Positions 16,202-25,150 of a stretch of DNA of 49,903 nt are shown one piece after another. Numbering within the stretch: the stretch's first letter is position 1; each line of letters starts with the position of its first letter. This stretch comes from Burkholderia stagnalis (lineage in GTDB: Bacteria; Pseudomonadota; Gammaproteobacteria; Burkholderiales; Burkholderiaceae), in the NCBI RefSeq assembly GCF_902830275.1, contig NZ_CADESW010000032.1, forward strand, positions 1-49,903, in the 5' to 3' direction. A program made the translations under genes and the position numbers. Below the pieces are notes generated by a model, which saw only the letters and a list, made by a program, of their open reading frames with translations, did no database searches and was not told the DNA's origin.

Positions 16202-17338
16202 GTGAAGCTGAAGGTATCGCACGTCGCGCTGGCCGCCGCCTGCGCACTGTCGGGCGCCCACGCCCTCGCCGCCGACGTCGTCAAGATCGGTTTCGCCGCG
16301 CCGCTCACCGGCCCGCAATCGAACTACGGCACCGACATGCAGAAAGGCGTGCAGCTCGCGATCGCCGATTTCAACGCGACGCATCCGACGATCGGCGGCA
16401 AGCCGGTCACGTTCCAGCTCGACTCGCAGGACGACCAGGCCGACCCGCGCACCGGCACGACCGTCGCGCAGCGCCTGATCGACGACAACGTCAGCGGCGT
16501 GATCGGCCACTTCAACTCGGGCACCAGCATCCCGGCGTCCGATCTGTACGATCGCGCGGGGCTGCCGCAGATCTCGATGGCAACCTCGCCGCAATACACC
16601 GCGCGCGGCTACAAGACCACCTACCGGCTGCTGACGAGCGACGCGCAGGCGGGCCGCATCGTCGGCACCTACGCGGTGAAGACCCTGCACTTCAAGCGCA
16701 TCGCGATCATCGACGACCGCACCGCGTACGGCCAGGGCATCGCCGACGAATTCGCGAAGGCCGTGCAGGCCGCGGGCGGCACGATCATCAAGCGCGACTT
16801 CACGAACGACAAGGCGCTCGACTTCTCCGCGATCCTGACCAACCTGAAGGGGATGAATCCCGACGCGATCTTCTACGGCGGCGGCGACGCGCAATCGTCG
16901 CCGATGATCCGCAAGATGCGCCAGCTCGGGATGAAATCCGCATTCGTGACGGGCGAGATGTCGCGCTCGCCGACGTTCCTGAAGGTCGGCGGCGATGCGG
17001 CCGAAGGCGCGATCGTCTACATGGGCGGGCTGCCGAAGGAGAAGATGCCCGGCTTCGCCGGCTACGCCGCACGCTACAAGGCGCGCTTCAACGAAGACGT
17101 GATCACCTACTCGCCCTACGCGTACGACGGCACGATGGCGCTGCTCACCGCGATGAAGGACGCCAACTCGACCGACCCGAAGGTCTACACGCCGTATCTC
17201 GGCAAGCTGGCGATCAAGGGCGTGTCGGCCCCCAGCATCGCGTACGACCCGAAGGGCGACCTGAAGGATGCGCCGGTGACGATCTACAAGGTCGAGCGCG
17301 GCGCGTTCAAGCCGGTCGACACGATCGCCGGCAACTGA
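16202..17338 (+). CDS. Branched-chain amino acid-type ABC substrate-binding protein (orphan)
   Basis: A 378-residue periplasmic-binding protein of the LivJ/LivK class (type 1 fold). The signal peptide MKLKVSHVALAAACALS is cleaved after ALA, and the mature part starts VVKIGFAAPLTGPQ, a hallmark of the family. I chose the GTG at 16202 because AGGGG lies eight bases upstream. Another GTG two codons earlier is too close to it. No livHMGF permease or ATPase genes are in the window, so it must use components encoded elsewhere, or act as a sensor. The ligand could be an amino acid, amide or aromatic acid. Confidence 0.86.
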   Translation: MKLKVSHVALAAACALSGAHALAADVVKIGFAAPLTGPQSNYGTDMQKGVQLAIADFNATHPTIGGKPVTFQLDSQDDQADPRTGTTVAQRLIDDNVSGVIGHFNSGTSIPASDLYDRAGLPQISMATSPQYTARGYKTTYRLLTSDAQAGRIVGTYAVKTLHFKRIAIIDDRTAYGQGIADEFAKAVQAAGGTIIKRDFTNDKALDFSAILTNLKGMNPDAIFYGGGDAQSSPMIRKMRQLGMKSAFVTGEMSRSPTFLKVGGDAAEGAIVYMGGLPKEKMPGFAGYAARYKARFNEDVITYSPYAYDGTMALLTAMKDANSTDPKVYTPYLGKLAIKGVSAPSIAYDPKGDLKDAPVTIYKVERGAFKPVDTIAGN

Positions 17339-17649
17339 TACGCGAGACCCTTCCCGCGCGGCGCGCCAGCGGCTCACCGGCCGCCCGCGCCGCGCACTTC
17401 GGCGGCACGGTCCCAAGCCTTCCTCAGCGCACACCCACGCGCGCATTTCGCGCTCCTGTAGAATCCCCCCACCCGCTTTGACGCTTCGTCTGCGCCGCGC
17501 CCCATCCCGGTGCGGCGATGCGCGTCGCGTGCCCCATCCGGCACCCGGCACGCTTCGACGATGCAAGCCGCGCCTTGTCAGTCCATGCCGATAGCGGGCC
17601 CTGGAGACGCAGCACCGACAACAACATTCAAAAACCGATCGCCCTGAAC
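17339..17649. other. Intergenic, no gene seen
   Basis: A 311-base gap between the orphan binding-protein gene and the MHS transporter. A GC-rich imperfect hairpin near 17357-17396 may end the first transcript. A TAGAAT at 17459-17464 could be a -10 element but lacks a convincing -35. I see no gene, RNA or repeat. Confidence 0.5.
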
Positions 17650-18942
17650 ATGCAAGCTTCCGAACTGAGCGGCGTCCCGCGCGCCGCAGAGCGCGCGCTG
17701 ACGCGCAGCGACTACAAGACCCTCGGCCTCGCCGCACTCGGCGGTGCGCTCGAGTTCTACGACTTCATCATTTTCGTATTCTTCGCGCCCGCGATCGGGC
17801 AGCTGTTCTTCCCGCACGATATTCCCGACTGGCTGCGCACGCTGCAGACCTACGGCATCTTCGCGGCCGGCTACCTCGCGCGCCCGCTCGGCGGCGTGAT
17901 CATGGCGCACTTCGGCGACCTCGTCGGCCGCAAGCGGATGTTCACGCTGAGCGTGCTGATGATGTCGGTGCCGACGCTGCTGATGGGCCTGCTGCCGACC
18001 TACGACACGGTCGGCATCCTCGCGCCCGTGCTGCTGCTGCTGTTCCGCATCCTGCAGGGCGCGGCAGTGGGCGGCGAAGTGCCCGGCGCGTGGGTGTTCG
18101 TGTCCGAGCACGTGCCGTCGCGCCACATCGGCTATGCGTGCGGCACGCTCACCGCGGGCCTGACGGCCGGCATCCTGCTCGGCTCGCTGGTGGCCGCGGG
18201 CATCAACAGCCGCTACTCGAGCAGCGAAGTCGCCGCGTTCGCGTGGCGCATCCCGTTCCTGCTCGGCGGCGTGTTCGGCCTGTTCTCCGTCTACCTGCGC
18301 CGCTGGCTGCACGAGACGCCGGTGTTCGCCGAGATGAAGGCGAAGAAGGCACTCGCGGCCGAGATCCCGCTGAAGGCCGTGCTGCGCGACCACGGCCGCG
18401 CGGTGATCGTGTCGATGCTGCTGACGTGGATGCTGTCGGCGGCGATCGTCGTCGTGATCCTGATGACGCCCGCGCTGCTGCAGAAGCAGTTCCACCTGAC
18501 GCCCGCCACGACGCTGTTCGCGAACAGCATCGCGACGCTGTGCCTGACCGCCGGCTGCATCACCGCGGGCTCGCTCGCCGGCGCGATCGGCGCGAAGCGC
18601 GTGCTCGGCATCGGCGGCCTCGTGCTGGCCGCGTGCTATTACCTGCTGTTCGCGCGGGTCGCGGCCGACGCGTCGACGCTGCCGATCTACTACGGCATCG
18701 CGGGCTTCGCGGTCGGCACGATCGGCGCGGTGCCGTACGTGATGGTGAAAAGCTTCCCGGCGGTCGTGCGGTTCTCGGGGATCTCGTTCTCGTACAACGT
18801 CGCCTATGCGATCTTCGGCGGCCTCACGCCGGTGATCGTGTCGCTGATGATGAAGTCGAATCCGCTCGCGCCGGTGATGTACGTGGCGGCGATCTGCGTG
18901 CTCGGCGCGATCGCCGTGCAGTTCGCGAAGGACGCGCGCTAA
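17650..18942 (+). CDS. MFS transporter, metabolite:proton symporter (MHS) family
   Basis: A 430-residue, 12-segment proton symporter of the MHS branch (ProP, KgtP, ShiA relatives). It begins with LGGALEFYDFIIFVFFAP, the typical first membrane helix, and has HFGDLVGRKRMF in the 2-3 loop and FRILQGAAVGGEVPGA in helix 4. Substrates of the branch include organic acids, betaine and shikimate. This sequence does not decide. I chose the ATG at 17650 because the upstream extension lacks family likeness. It stands alone, with a terminator downstream. Confidence 0.85.
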   Translation: MQASELSGVPRAAERALTRSDYKTLGLAALGGALEFYDFIIFVFFAPAIGQLFFPHDIPDWLRTLQTYGIFAAGYLARPLGGVIMAHFGDLVGRKRMFTLSVLMMSVPTLLMGLLPTYDTVGILAPVLLLLFRILQGAAVGGEVPGAWVFVSEHVPSRHIGYACGTLTAGLTAGILLGSLVAAGINSRYSSSEVAAFAWRIPFLLGGVFGLFSVYLRRWLHETPVFAEMKAKKALAAEIPLKAVLRDHGRAVIVSMLLTWMLSAAIVVVILMTPALLQKQFHLTPATTLFANSIATLCLTAGCITAGSLAGAIGAKRVLGIGGLVLAACYYLLFARVAADASTLPIYYGIAGFAVGTIGAVPYVMVKSFPAVVRFSGISFSYNVAYAIFGGLTPVIVSLMMKSNPLAPVMYVAAICVLGAIAVQFAKDAR

Positions 18943-18988
18943 CGCCGCGCCGAGGCGACGTGCCTGCAAGCGCGCGCCGCCGAACGTC

Positions 18989-19029
18989 GAAGGGCCGAAT
19001 TCCGCAGCGCGCGGGATTCGGCCCTTTCG
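18989..19029. terminator. Bidirectional terminator
   Basis: An inverted repeat with AAGGGCCGAAT arms (18990-19000 and 19016-19026), followed on the plus strand by TTTCGTTAT. It lies between the convergent MHS transporter and DoxX genes. Confidence 0.75.
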
Positions 19030-19049
19030 TTATCCGCGCGTCAAAGCGC

Positions 19050-19487
19050 TCAGCGCAGCGAACCGTACGACGAGTTGCCGCGGCGCGCGCCGTCGATGCT
19101 CACGCCGCCCGCGCCGGTCACGAACAGCAGCAGGAAACCGCCGGCGATCGCGACGTTCTTCCAGAAGTGGATCACCATGTCATGCTGGACCGCGGGGTTC
19201 GTCGCGTCCCAGAAGTTGTGCCCGATCACGGCGGTCGCGAACGTATAGAACGCCATCAGCAACGCGAGCGGCTTCACCTTGTAGCCGACGATCAGCAGCA
19301 GCGCGCCGAGCCCTTCGATCGCAACGACGAGCGGCGCGACGATGGTCGTCAACGGCACGTTCATGCCGCGCAGGTAGCCGACGAAATCGCCGTAGCCGAG
19401 CAGCTTCATCACGCCGCCCCATAGAAACAGCGCCGCCAGCGCCAGGCGCGCGAAAAAAATGACGCCGGAATCGACGGGACGCGTCAT
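19050..19487 (-). CDS. DoxX-family membrane protein
   Basis: A 145-residue protein with four membrane segments typical of the DoxX family (FFARLALAALFLWGGVMKL, then APLVVAIEGLGALLLIVGY, AFYTFATAVIGHNFW, and AGGFLLLFVTGAG). The ATG has a GAGGAGAAA ribosome site. DoxX proteins are associated with thiosulfate:quinone oxidation or thiol redox stress in some organisms, but small stand-alone members like this have no fixed role. It appears monocistronic. Confidence 0.88.
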   Translation of the reverse strand: MTRPVDSGVIFFARLALAALFLWGGVMKLLGYGDFVGYLRGMNVPLTTIVAPLVVAIEGLGALLLIVGYKVKPLALLMAFYTFATAVIGHNFWDATNPAVQHDMVIHFWKNVAIAGGFLLLFVTGAGGVSIDGARRGNSSYGSLR

Positions 19488-19668
19488 GCCTTTCTCCTCG
19501 TTGCAGTTCGGCCGGCCGCGCGGGATCGTGCCCCATGCGGCTCGCCGGGCCTGCCCGGCCCGGCAAATGGGCCAGAATAGAGGCACTTTCCGCCGCATCC
19601 AAGCAAAAGGTTGTACCAAATCTTTACAGAGCGGCGCCCGGTTCCGGACAACGAAACAATCGACGCGT

Positions 19669-20124
19669 TCAGCCCGCGTCGCTCAACAACACGCCCTTCT
19701 TGAACAGGAAGCAGCCGTAGCCGCGCGGCTCGCCGGTGACGATCACCGCGTAGGCCTGCTGCGCGCGCACATAGAACGCGAACCGGTCGATGCCGGCGAG
19801 CGGCACTGCGCGCCCTTCCGCGCGATCGATTTCGGCCTGCACTTCGCGCTGCACCGGCGGCACCGCGGCCGGATCGCCGACGACTTCCATCCGCCATGCG
19901 GGCGTTTCGACGAAGGTGTCGAGCGGCAGCACCGACAGCACCGCGCGCGCGACGCGCGCCGAATCGGCGCCGTCGATCCGCAGCGCGCGGCCGACCGCGG
20001 TGTGCCGCGCGACCGACTCCGCCGGGAAATTCGCATCGCAGATGGCGACTTCGTCGCCGTGGCCCATCGCGCGCAGCGCGTGCAGGATGTCGGCGTGCAG
20101 CAGCGGATCGAGATTCTTCAGCAT
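19669..20124 (-). CDS. RbsD/FucU-family sugar mutarotase
   Basis: A 151-residue member of the RbsD/FucU family, which interconverts sugar anomers in the cytoplasm. Family features are MLKNLDPLLHADILHALRAMGHGDEVAICDANFP at the start (quoted here only as HADILHALRAMGHGDE), with the conserved His and Asp, and a C-terminal RGYGCFLFKKGVL. FucU is the closer match because of the KNLDPLL opening. It has a GGAG ribosome site and lies 128 bases downstream of garD in the same direction, with a hairpin between them. It may aid sugar-acid metabolism but is not a required step. Confidence 0.84.
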   Translation of the reverse strand: MLKNLDPLLHADILHALRAMGHGDEVAICDANFPAESVARHTAVGRALRIDGADSARVARAVLSVLPLDTFVETPAWRMEVVGDPAAVPPVQREVQAEIDRAEGRAVPLAGIDRFAFYVRAQQAYAVIVTGEPRGYGCFLFKKGVLLSDAG

Positions 20125-20195
20125 GTCGGCGAGTCTCCGGGGTCGTGAACGAACCGCATAACGTTACCCGATCCCGGCGCCCGCCTCCATACGAC

Positions 20196-20219
20196 GACGG
20201 GCGCCCGAAGGCGCCCGTC
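20196..20219 (-). terminator. Hairpin downstream of garD
   Basis: A perfect 10-bp stem (20196-20205 and 20210-20219) with a four-base loop lies 33 bases after the garD stop. No U-run follows on the minus strand, so it may be a partial terminator or a stabilising 3' hairpin that allows read-through into the FucU-type gene. Confidence 0.55.
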
Positions 20220-20252
20220 TGTCTGCCGACCGTCCGATCGAACGCCCGCGCG

Positions 20253-21809
20253 TCAGGTCACCGGCGCCGGGTTGAACAGCGCCAGCGCGTTCGCGAGCTT
20301 CCATTGCTCGGCCCACGTGCGGCGCTTGCCGCTCGCGACGTCGAGCATCAGCCGGAACAGTTCCCAGCCCACCTCCTCGATGGTCGCCGCGCCGGTGGCG
20401 ATCTGCCCGGCATCGAGATCCATCAGGTCGTGCCAGCGGCGCGCGAGGTCGCTGCGCGTCGCGACCTTGATCACCGGCACCTGCGCGAGACCGTACGGCG
20501 TGCCGCGCCCGGTCGTGAACACGTGCAGGTTCATCCCCGCCGCGAGCTGCAGCGTGCCGCAGATGAAATCGCTTGCGGGCGTGGCCGCGTACAGCAGCCC
20601 CTTTTGCTTCGCGCGCTCGCCGGGCGGCACGACCCCGCTGATCGGCGCGCTGCCCGACTTCACGATCGAGCCCATCGCCTTCTCGACGATGTTCGACAGG
20701 CCGCCCTTCTTGTTGCCGGGCGTCGTGTTCGCGCTGCGGTCGACGCGGCCGCGCTGCAGGTAGCGGTCGTACCAGTCCATCTCGCGGATGATCGCGCGCG
20801 CGACATCCTCGTTCGCCGCGCGCGACGTGAGCTGCGCGACGCCGTCGCGCACTTCGGTCACCTCGGAGAACATGATCGTCGCGCCGGCGCGCACCAGCAG
20901 GTCGGCCGCGAAGCCGACCGCCGGGTTGGCGGTCAGGCCCGAGAACGCGTCGCTGCCGCCGCACTGCACGCCGACCACGAGATCCGACGCCGGGCAGGTT
21001 TCGCGCCGGCGGCGGTCCAGCCGCGCCAGATGCGACTCGGCCATCCGCATGATCGAGTCGATCATCGACTCGAAGCCGATGTGCGCGGCGTCCTGCAGGC
21101 ACACTACGCCGCCGTTATCACCAGGTTCACCATCGGCCGCGACCGGGATCACGCCCGGCGGCAGCAAGCGCTCCGGCTGCAGCTTCTCGCAGCCGAGGCT
21201 CACCGTCATCACCTCGCCGCCGAAGTTCGGGTTCAGGCTGATGTTGCGCAGCGTGCGGATCGGGATGTCGGCGTCCGGCGCATCGATCGCGACGCCGCAG
21301 CCGTACGTGTGCTCGAGGCCGACCACGTCGTCGACGTTCGGGTAGCGCGGCAGCAGCTCCGCCTTGATGCGCCGCACCGCGTGCTCGACGACGCCCGATA
21401 CGCACTGCACCGTCGTCGTGATCGCGAGGATGTTGCGCGTGCCGACCGAGCCGTCCGGATTGCGGAAGCCCTCGAACGTATAGCCTTCGAGCGGCGGCAG
21501 CGGCGGCGCCGCGCGGGTCGCGAGCGGCAGGTCGTCGAGCCCGGGCGGCTCGGGCATGCGCATCGTGCGCTCGTTGACCCAGCTGCCGCGCCGCAGGTCG
21601 GTCAGCGCATAGCCGATCACCACGTTGTAGCGGACGATCGGGTCGCCGGCCGCGAGATCGGCCAGCGCGACCTTGTGGCCCTGCGGCACGCGTTCGCGCA
21701 GCGTGAGCCCGTCGGCAAACGTCGCGCCCTCGGGCAGGCCGCCGTCGTTGACGACGATCGCGACGTTGTCGTCCGGATGCACGCGGATGTAGAGCGGGGA
21801 AGCAGTCAT
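20253..21809 (-). CDS. garD: Galactarate dehydratase
   Basis: A 518-residue UxaA/GarD-family enzyme that dehydrates galactarate to 5-dehydro-4-deoxyglucarate. An N-terminal SAF-like domain (about 1-90) is joined to a long catalytic part with GSVGTRNILAI, GLEHTYGCG, GVQCGGSDAFSGLTANP and GNKKGGLSNIVEKAMGS. The cysteine and histidine cluster in these motifs is where the iron binds in the family. The product is the substrate of the divergent kdgD. Altronate dehydratase is the alternative within the family, but the kdgD and semialdehyde dehydrogenase neighbours favour galactarate. Confidence 0.92.
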   Translation of the reverse strand: MTASPLYIRVHPDDNVAIVVNDGGLPEGATFADGLTLRERVPQGHKVALADLAAGDPIVRYNVVIGYALTDLRRGSWVNERTMRMPEPPGLDDLPLATRAAPPLPPLEGYTFEGFRNPDGSVGTRNILAITTTVQCVSGVVEHAVRRIKAELLPRYPNVDDVVGLEHTYGCGVAIDAPDADIPIRTLRNISLNPNFGGEVMTVSLGCEKLQPERLLPPGVIPVAADGEPGDNGGVVCLQDAAHIGFESMIDSIMRMAESHLARLDRRRRETCPASDLVVGVQCGGSDAFSGLTANPAVGFAADLLVRAGATIMFSEVTEVRDGVAQLTSRAANEDVARAIIREMDWYDRYLQRGRVDRSANTTPGNKKGGLSNIVEKAMGSIVKSGSAPISGVVPPGERAKQKGLLYAATPASDFICGTLQLAAGMNLHVFTTGRGTPYGLAQVPVIKVATRSDLARRWHDLMDLDAGQIATGAATIEEVGWELFRLMLDVASGKRRTWAEQWKLANALALFNPAPVT

Positions 21810-21841
21810 CGGAATTCCTGGGGCTACCGTCTTGATTGTTA

Positions 21842-21854
21842 GTCATCATATGAC
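21842..21854. promoter_or_regulatory. Palindromic operator in the garD promoter
   Basis: GTCAT-CAT-ATGAC is a perfect dyad with a three-base centre, 33 bases before the garD start. Related sites occur before the semialdehyde dehydrogenase (27386-27400) and the GudP-like transporter (27554-27563), suggesting one regulator, perhaps of the GntR type. The regulator gene is not in the window. Confidence 0.55.
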
Positions 21855-21946
21855 ATTGAGCAGAACCCGGGAATGTTGCGTAAACCCTTACCCGGAAAGA
21901 CCCTACTTACGCGATGGAGGCAAACCGCTTGCGTCACCTCATCCCA

Positions 21947-21968
21947 CGTTGTACGATGACATACAACG
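21947..21968. promoter_or_regulatory. Inverted repeat in the kdgD promoter
   Basis: Seven-base arms CGTTGTA and TACAACG (21947-21953 and 21962-21968) flank CGATGACA, about 70 bases before kdgD. The centre shares the ATGAC half-site with the garD palindrome. It may be the kdgD-side operator of the divergent promoter region. Confidence 0.45.
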
Positions 21969-22038
21969 ACATCGCCACTCACGGCCCGCATGCCGTTCCC
22001 GACGAACCCAGCACTCGCGCTAGACGGACGACCCAACC

Positions 22039-22953
22039 ATGACTTCACCGCAAGAACTCAAACAGATCATTTCCCACGGCCTGCTGTCGTTTCCGCTGAC
22101 GGACTTCGACGCGGCAGGCAACTTCCGCCCGGCCACCTACGCCGAGCGCCTCGAATGGCTCGCGCCGTACGGCGCGACCGCGCTGTTCGCCGCCGGCGGC
22201 ACGGGCGAGTTCTTCTCGCTCACGCAGCGTGAATATTCGGACGTGATCCGCGTCGCGACCGAGACCTGCAAGGGCAAGGTGCCGATCCTGGCCGGCGCGG
22301 GCGGCGCGACGCGGGTGGCGATCGAGTACGCGCAGGAAGCCGAGCGCCTCGGCGCGAGCGGCGTGCTGCTGATGCCGCACTACCTGACCGAAGCGAGCCA
22401 GGAAGGGATCGCCGAGCACGTCGAGCAGGTGTGCCGCGCGCTGAAGATCGGCGTCGTGGTGTACAACCGCGCGAACTCGAAGCTGGATGCGGACATGCTC
22501 GAGCGCCTGGCGGACCGTTGCCCGAACCTGATCGGCTTCAAGGACGGCGTGGGCGACATCGAGAGCATGGTCACGATCCGCCGCCGCCTCGGCGACCGCT
22601 TCTCCTACCTCGGCGGGCTGCCGACCGCCGAAGTCTATGCGGCCGCGTACAAGGCGCTCGGCGTGCCGGTGTACTCGTCGGCCGTGTTCAACTTCATTCC
22701 GAAGACGGCGATGGCGTTCTACGAGGCGATCGCGAAGGACGACCACGACACGGTGGGCCGCCTGATCGACGAATTCTTCCTGCCGTACCTGAAGATCCGC
22801 AATCGCCGCGCGGGCTATGCGGTCAGCATCGTCAAGGCGGGCGCGAAGCTGGTCGGCCACGACGCGGGCCCGGTGCGCGCGCCGCTCGTCGACCTGACCG
22901 AGGAGGAAGTGGCGCAGCTCGATGTGCTCATCAGGAGGATGGGAGCGCAGTGA
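22039..22953 (+). CDS. kdgD: 5-Dehydro-4-deoxyglucarate dehydratase
   Basis: A 304-residue DapA/NAL-family TIM barrel that dehydrates and decarboxylates 5-dehydro-4-deoxyglucarate to 2-oxoglutarate semialdehyde. It has AAGGTGEFFSLTQREY, the phosphate/carboxylate-binding turn, a conserved tyrosine in VVVYNRAN, and the Schiff-base Lys168 in GFKDG. It is divergent from garD and makes the substrate for the dehydrogenase at 25762-27339, from which it is now separated by unrelated genes. Confidence 0.93.
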   Translation: MTSPQELKQIISHGLLSFPLTDFDAAGNFRPATYAERLEWLAPYGATALFAAGGTGEFFSLTQREYSDVIRVATETCKGKVPILAGAGGATRVAIEYAQEAERLGASGVLLMPHYLTEASQEGIAEHVEQVCRALKIGVVVYNRANSKLDADMLERLADRCPNLIGFKDGVGDIESMVTIRRRLGDRFSYLGGLPTAEVYAAAYKALGVPVYSSAVFNFIPKTAMAFYEAIAKDDHDTVGRLIDEFFLPYLKIRNRRAGYAVSIVKAGAKLVGHDAGPVRAPLVDLTEEEVAQLDVLIRRMGAQ

Positions 22954-23258
22954 GGGCCGCGTCGGGCCAAAGCGGTCAATCGTCCGAAGTGATGCGGCGG
23001 CCCGCGTCGGTTTCCACCCTCTCCCCTGCTGCGGGAGTCATGCGGCTCCCGCGCCGCATGCCCGCAGACAGCGCTGATGCGTGCGGGCTGCGTGTCTGGA
23101 CGGCCAGGCGCTGCCGATGCGCCTCGATACGTCCTTGATGATCGATGGTCGCACTTCTTCATCGCTGTCCGTCGGTCACGTGCAGCAGCATTGCGAGCAA
23201 GCAGACGTCTCCGGATAATGTCGGGACTTGATCGAGGATCGCTGCCGCTGAACGCTGG
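22954..23258. other. Junction of core and accessory DNA, no gene seen
   Basis: A 305-base gap with lower and less regular GC than its flanks and several scattered stop codons. It marks the left side of a run of genes unrelated to sugar-acid catabolism. I see no integrase, tRNA end or clear direct repeat in it. Confidence 0.4.
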
Positions 23259-24308
23259 ATGACCGATACATTACCCACCGGCCCTTGGGGCGACGATTAC
23301 CGAAGCTGGCTGACCGAACTCAAACAACGCGTGGAGCGTGCTCGGCAGCGCGCAGTTGCAAGCGCGAACCGCGAGCTCGTCACGCTCTACTGGCAGATCG
23401 GCCGCGACATTCTTGAACGGCAGCAACGACAGGGATGGGGGGCGAAGGTCATTGACCAGCTCGCACGGGATCTGAAGTCCGCATTTCCCGACATGCGGGG
23501 ATTTTCACCGCGCAACCTCAAGTACATGCGCGCGCTTGCACAGGCGTGGCCAGCAGCGGAATTTGTGCAGCAACCTGCTGCACAATTGCCCTGGTTCCAT
23601 CTCTGCACGCTGCTCGACAAGGTCAAGGATCCCGCTGCTCGCGACTGGTATGCAGGCAAGGCGCTCGAACATGGCTGGTCACGCAATGTCCTTGCCATGC
23701 AGGTCGACACGCAGGCCTATGCACGCGCCGGCAATGCCGTGACCAACTTCGACGCGCGGTTACCGCCTCCCCAATCCGATCTCGCACGCGAAGCGCTCAA
23801 GGATCCTTACATTTTCGATTTTCTGGGCCTCGCCGAAGATGCGCAGGAACGTGATATCGAACAGGCACTGACGCGTCATATCACGCGATTCCTGCTCGAG
23901 CTGGGTGCCGGATTCGCGTTCGTCGGCCGACAGTACCGACTTGTCGTCGGCGGCGACGAGTTCTTCATCGACCTGCTCTTTTACCACCTGAAGCTGCGCA
24001 GTTACGTCGTGGTCGAACTCAAGACCACGCCGTTCCGGCCCGAATACGCAGGCCAGCTCAACTTTTACCTGTCCGCCGTCGACGCACAAATCAAGGCGCC
24101 GGAGGATCAGCCTACGATCGGCCTGCTGCTCTGCCGGGAAAAGAATCGCCTGGTCGCGGAGTACGCGCTGCGCGGCATGGCCAATCCAATGGGCGTCGCA
24201 GAATATCAGTTACTGAGACACGTACCGGAATCACTTGAGGCAGGCTTGCCGTCGATCGATCAAATCGAGGCGGAATTGCTGCCGGATCTGCCGGACGTCG
24301 AAGCCTGA
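23259..24308 (+). CDS. DUF1016/PDDEXK nuclease-domain protein (YhcG family)
   Basis: A 349-residue protein with the two-part YhcG architecture. The N-terminal helical DUF1016 domain (about 1-165) contains LYWQIGRDILERQQRQGWG and FSPRNLKYMRAL. The C-terminal PDDEXK nuclease-like domain (about 180-330) contains GDEFFIDLLFYHLKLRSYVVVELK, here seen as FFIDLLFYH and VVVELKTTPFRPEYAGQL, with Asp, Glu and Lys of the nuclease core. Such genes are sporadic in genomes, often beside restriction or other mobile genes, and are suspected DNA nucleases. Its composition is less GC-biased than its neighbours, suggesting recent gain. Confidence 0.88.
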   Translation: MTDTLPTGPWGDDYRSWLTELKQRVERARQRAVASANRELVTLYWQIGRDILERQQRQGWGAKVIDQLARDLKSAFPDMRGFSPRNLKYMRALAQAWPAAEFVQQPAAQLPWFHLCTLLDKVKDPAARDWYAGKALEHGWSRNVLAMQVDTQAYARAGNAVTNFDARLPPPQSDLAREALKDPYIFDFLGLAEDAQERDIEQALTRHITRFLLELGAGFAFVGRQYRLVVGGDEFFIDLLFYHLKLRSYVVVELKTTPFRPEYAGQLNFYLSAVDAQIKAPEDQPTIGLLLCREKNRLVAEYALRGMANPMGVAEYQLLRHVPESLEAGLPSIDQIEAELLPDLPDVEA

Positions 24309-24357
24309 CCGAAGCAGCAGTGGCGCGGCTCGACTTGTCGGGCAGGCGGCACCGTCT

Positions 24358-24909
24358 TCACATCTTCGCGATGCTCTCGATGATCCCCCGCCGCACATGC
24401 CCGAGCTTGATGCGGGCGTCGCGAACCTTCACGCTGGCGATCATGCTGTCGCGCGAGTTCGTGCCGTTTTGGGCCAGCTGGCCGAGCACGTTCTGGTCGA
24501 CGACCGTATCGAAGAACCGGCCGACGGTCAGCGTCGCATACTGCTTCGCGGTCGCGAGCTGCGCGTTGGCCTGGGTCAGCGCGGCGAGGCGCGCGGCCGG
24601 CTCCCGGTCGTCGATGTTGCGCCGGTGCTGCAGCGCGAACACCAGCGCTTCCATATCCAGCCGGAACCGGCGCACGGCTTCGCCGAACGCGAGCGAGTGC
24701 GCGTCGGGGCCCATGACCGCCCGGCCCTTGTTGATCGTGATGTCGAATGCGCTGGATGACAGTTCGCGCTGCAGCGCGAACAGTTCGGTGCTCAGGACAC
24801 GCCCTTCGCTGTAGTCGCCGACCTTGGCGCGGACCAGGCCGGCGACGTCGCCGATCGTCTTCCACAATCCGGCGGCGAACAGGTGGTCGCCACGCTTGCT
24901 GATGTTCAT
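24358..24909 (-). CDS. Hypothetical protein, 183 residues
   Basis: I do not recognise this protein. It is soluble, with no signal peptide or membrane segment. It looks mostly helical, with a heptad-like middle (AARLAALTQANAQLATAKQYATL, here LAALTQANAQLATAK) and mixed-charge ends. A GAGGG lies upstream of the ATG at 24909. It converges on the DUF1016 gene with 49 bases between the stops and is followed by the VapBC pair on the other strand. It may belong to a mobile or conflict-type module, but nothing in it proves that. Confidence 0.7.
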   Translation of the reverse strand: MNISKRGDHLFAAGLWKTIGDVAGLVRAKVGDYSEGRVLSTELFALQRELSSSAFDITINKGRAVMGPDAHSLAFGEAVRRFRLDMEALVFALQHRRNIDDREPAARLAALTQANAQLATAKQYATLTVGRFFDTVVDQNVLGQLAQNGTNSRDSMIASVKVRDARIKLGHVRRGIIESIAKM

Positions 24910-25108
24910 TGGGTGTATTCCCTCGTTTTGTTTTCTCGATCTCTCAGGCTCCGCCCGCGGGCCGTGCGGCCCGGGGCTCCGCTACTGTAGGAGAAAATCC
25001 GGCGTCGTGAAAGCCGACGGGACATCGACCCATGCGCCGGCTTCGGCGCCTATGCCTGATCGGCCTTGCGTGGCCGGCGTCTTGCGCATGCATCGAAAAC
25101 AGCATCAT

Positions 25109-25137
25109 TTGATGCCATAATTGATGCCATCCATTAT
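25109..25137 (+). promoter_or_regulatory. vapBC promoter with direct repeats
   Basis: TTGATG (25109-25114), a 17-base spacer and CATTAT (25132-25137) form a good sigma-70 promoter 14 bases before the vapB start. The -35 region contains two copies of TTGATGCCAT-like sequence (25109-25117 and 25121-25130), 12 bases apart. These are likely antitoxin-binding repeats for autoregulation. Confidence 0.65.
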
Positions 25138-25150
25138 CCGGGAGAGCATC

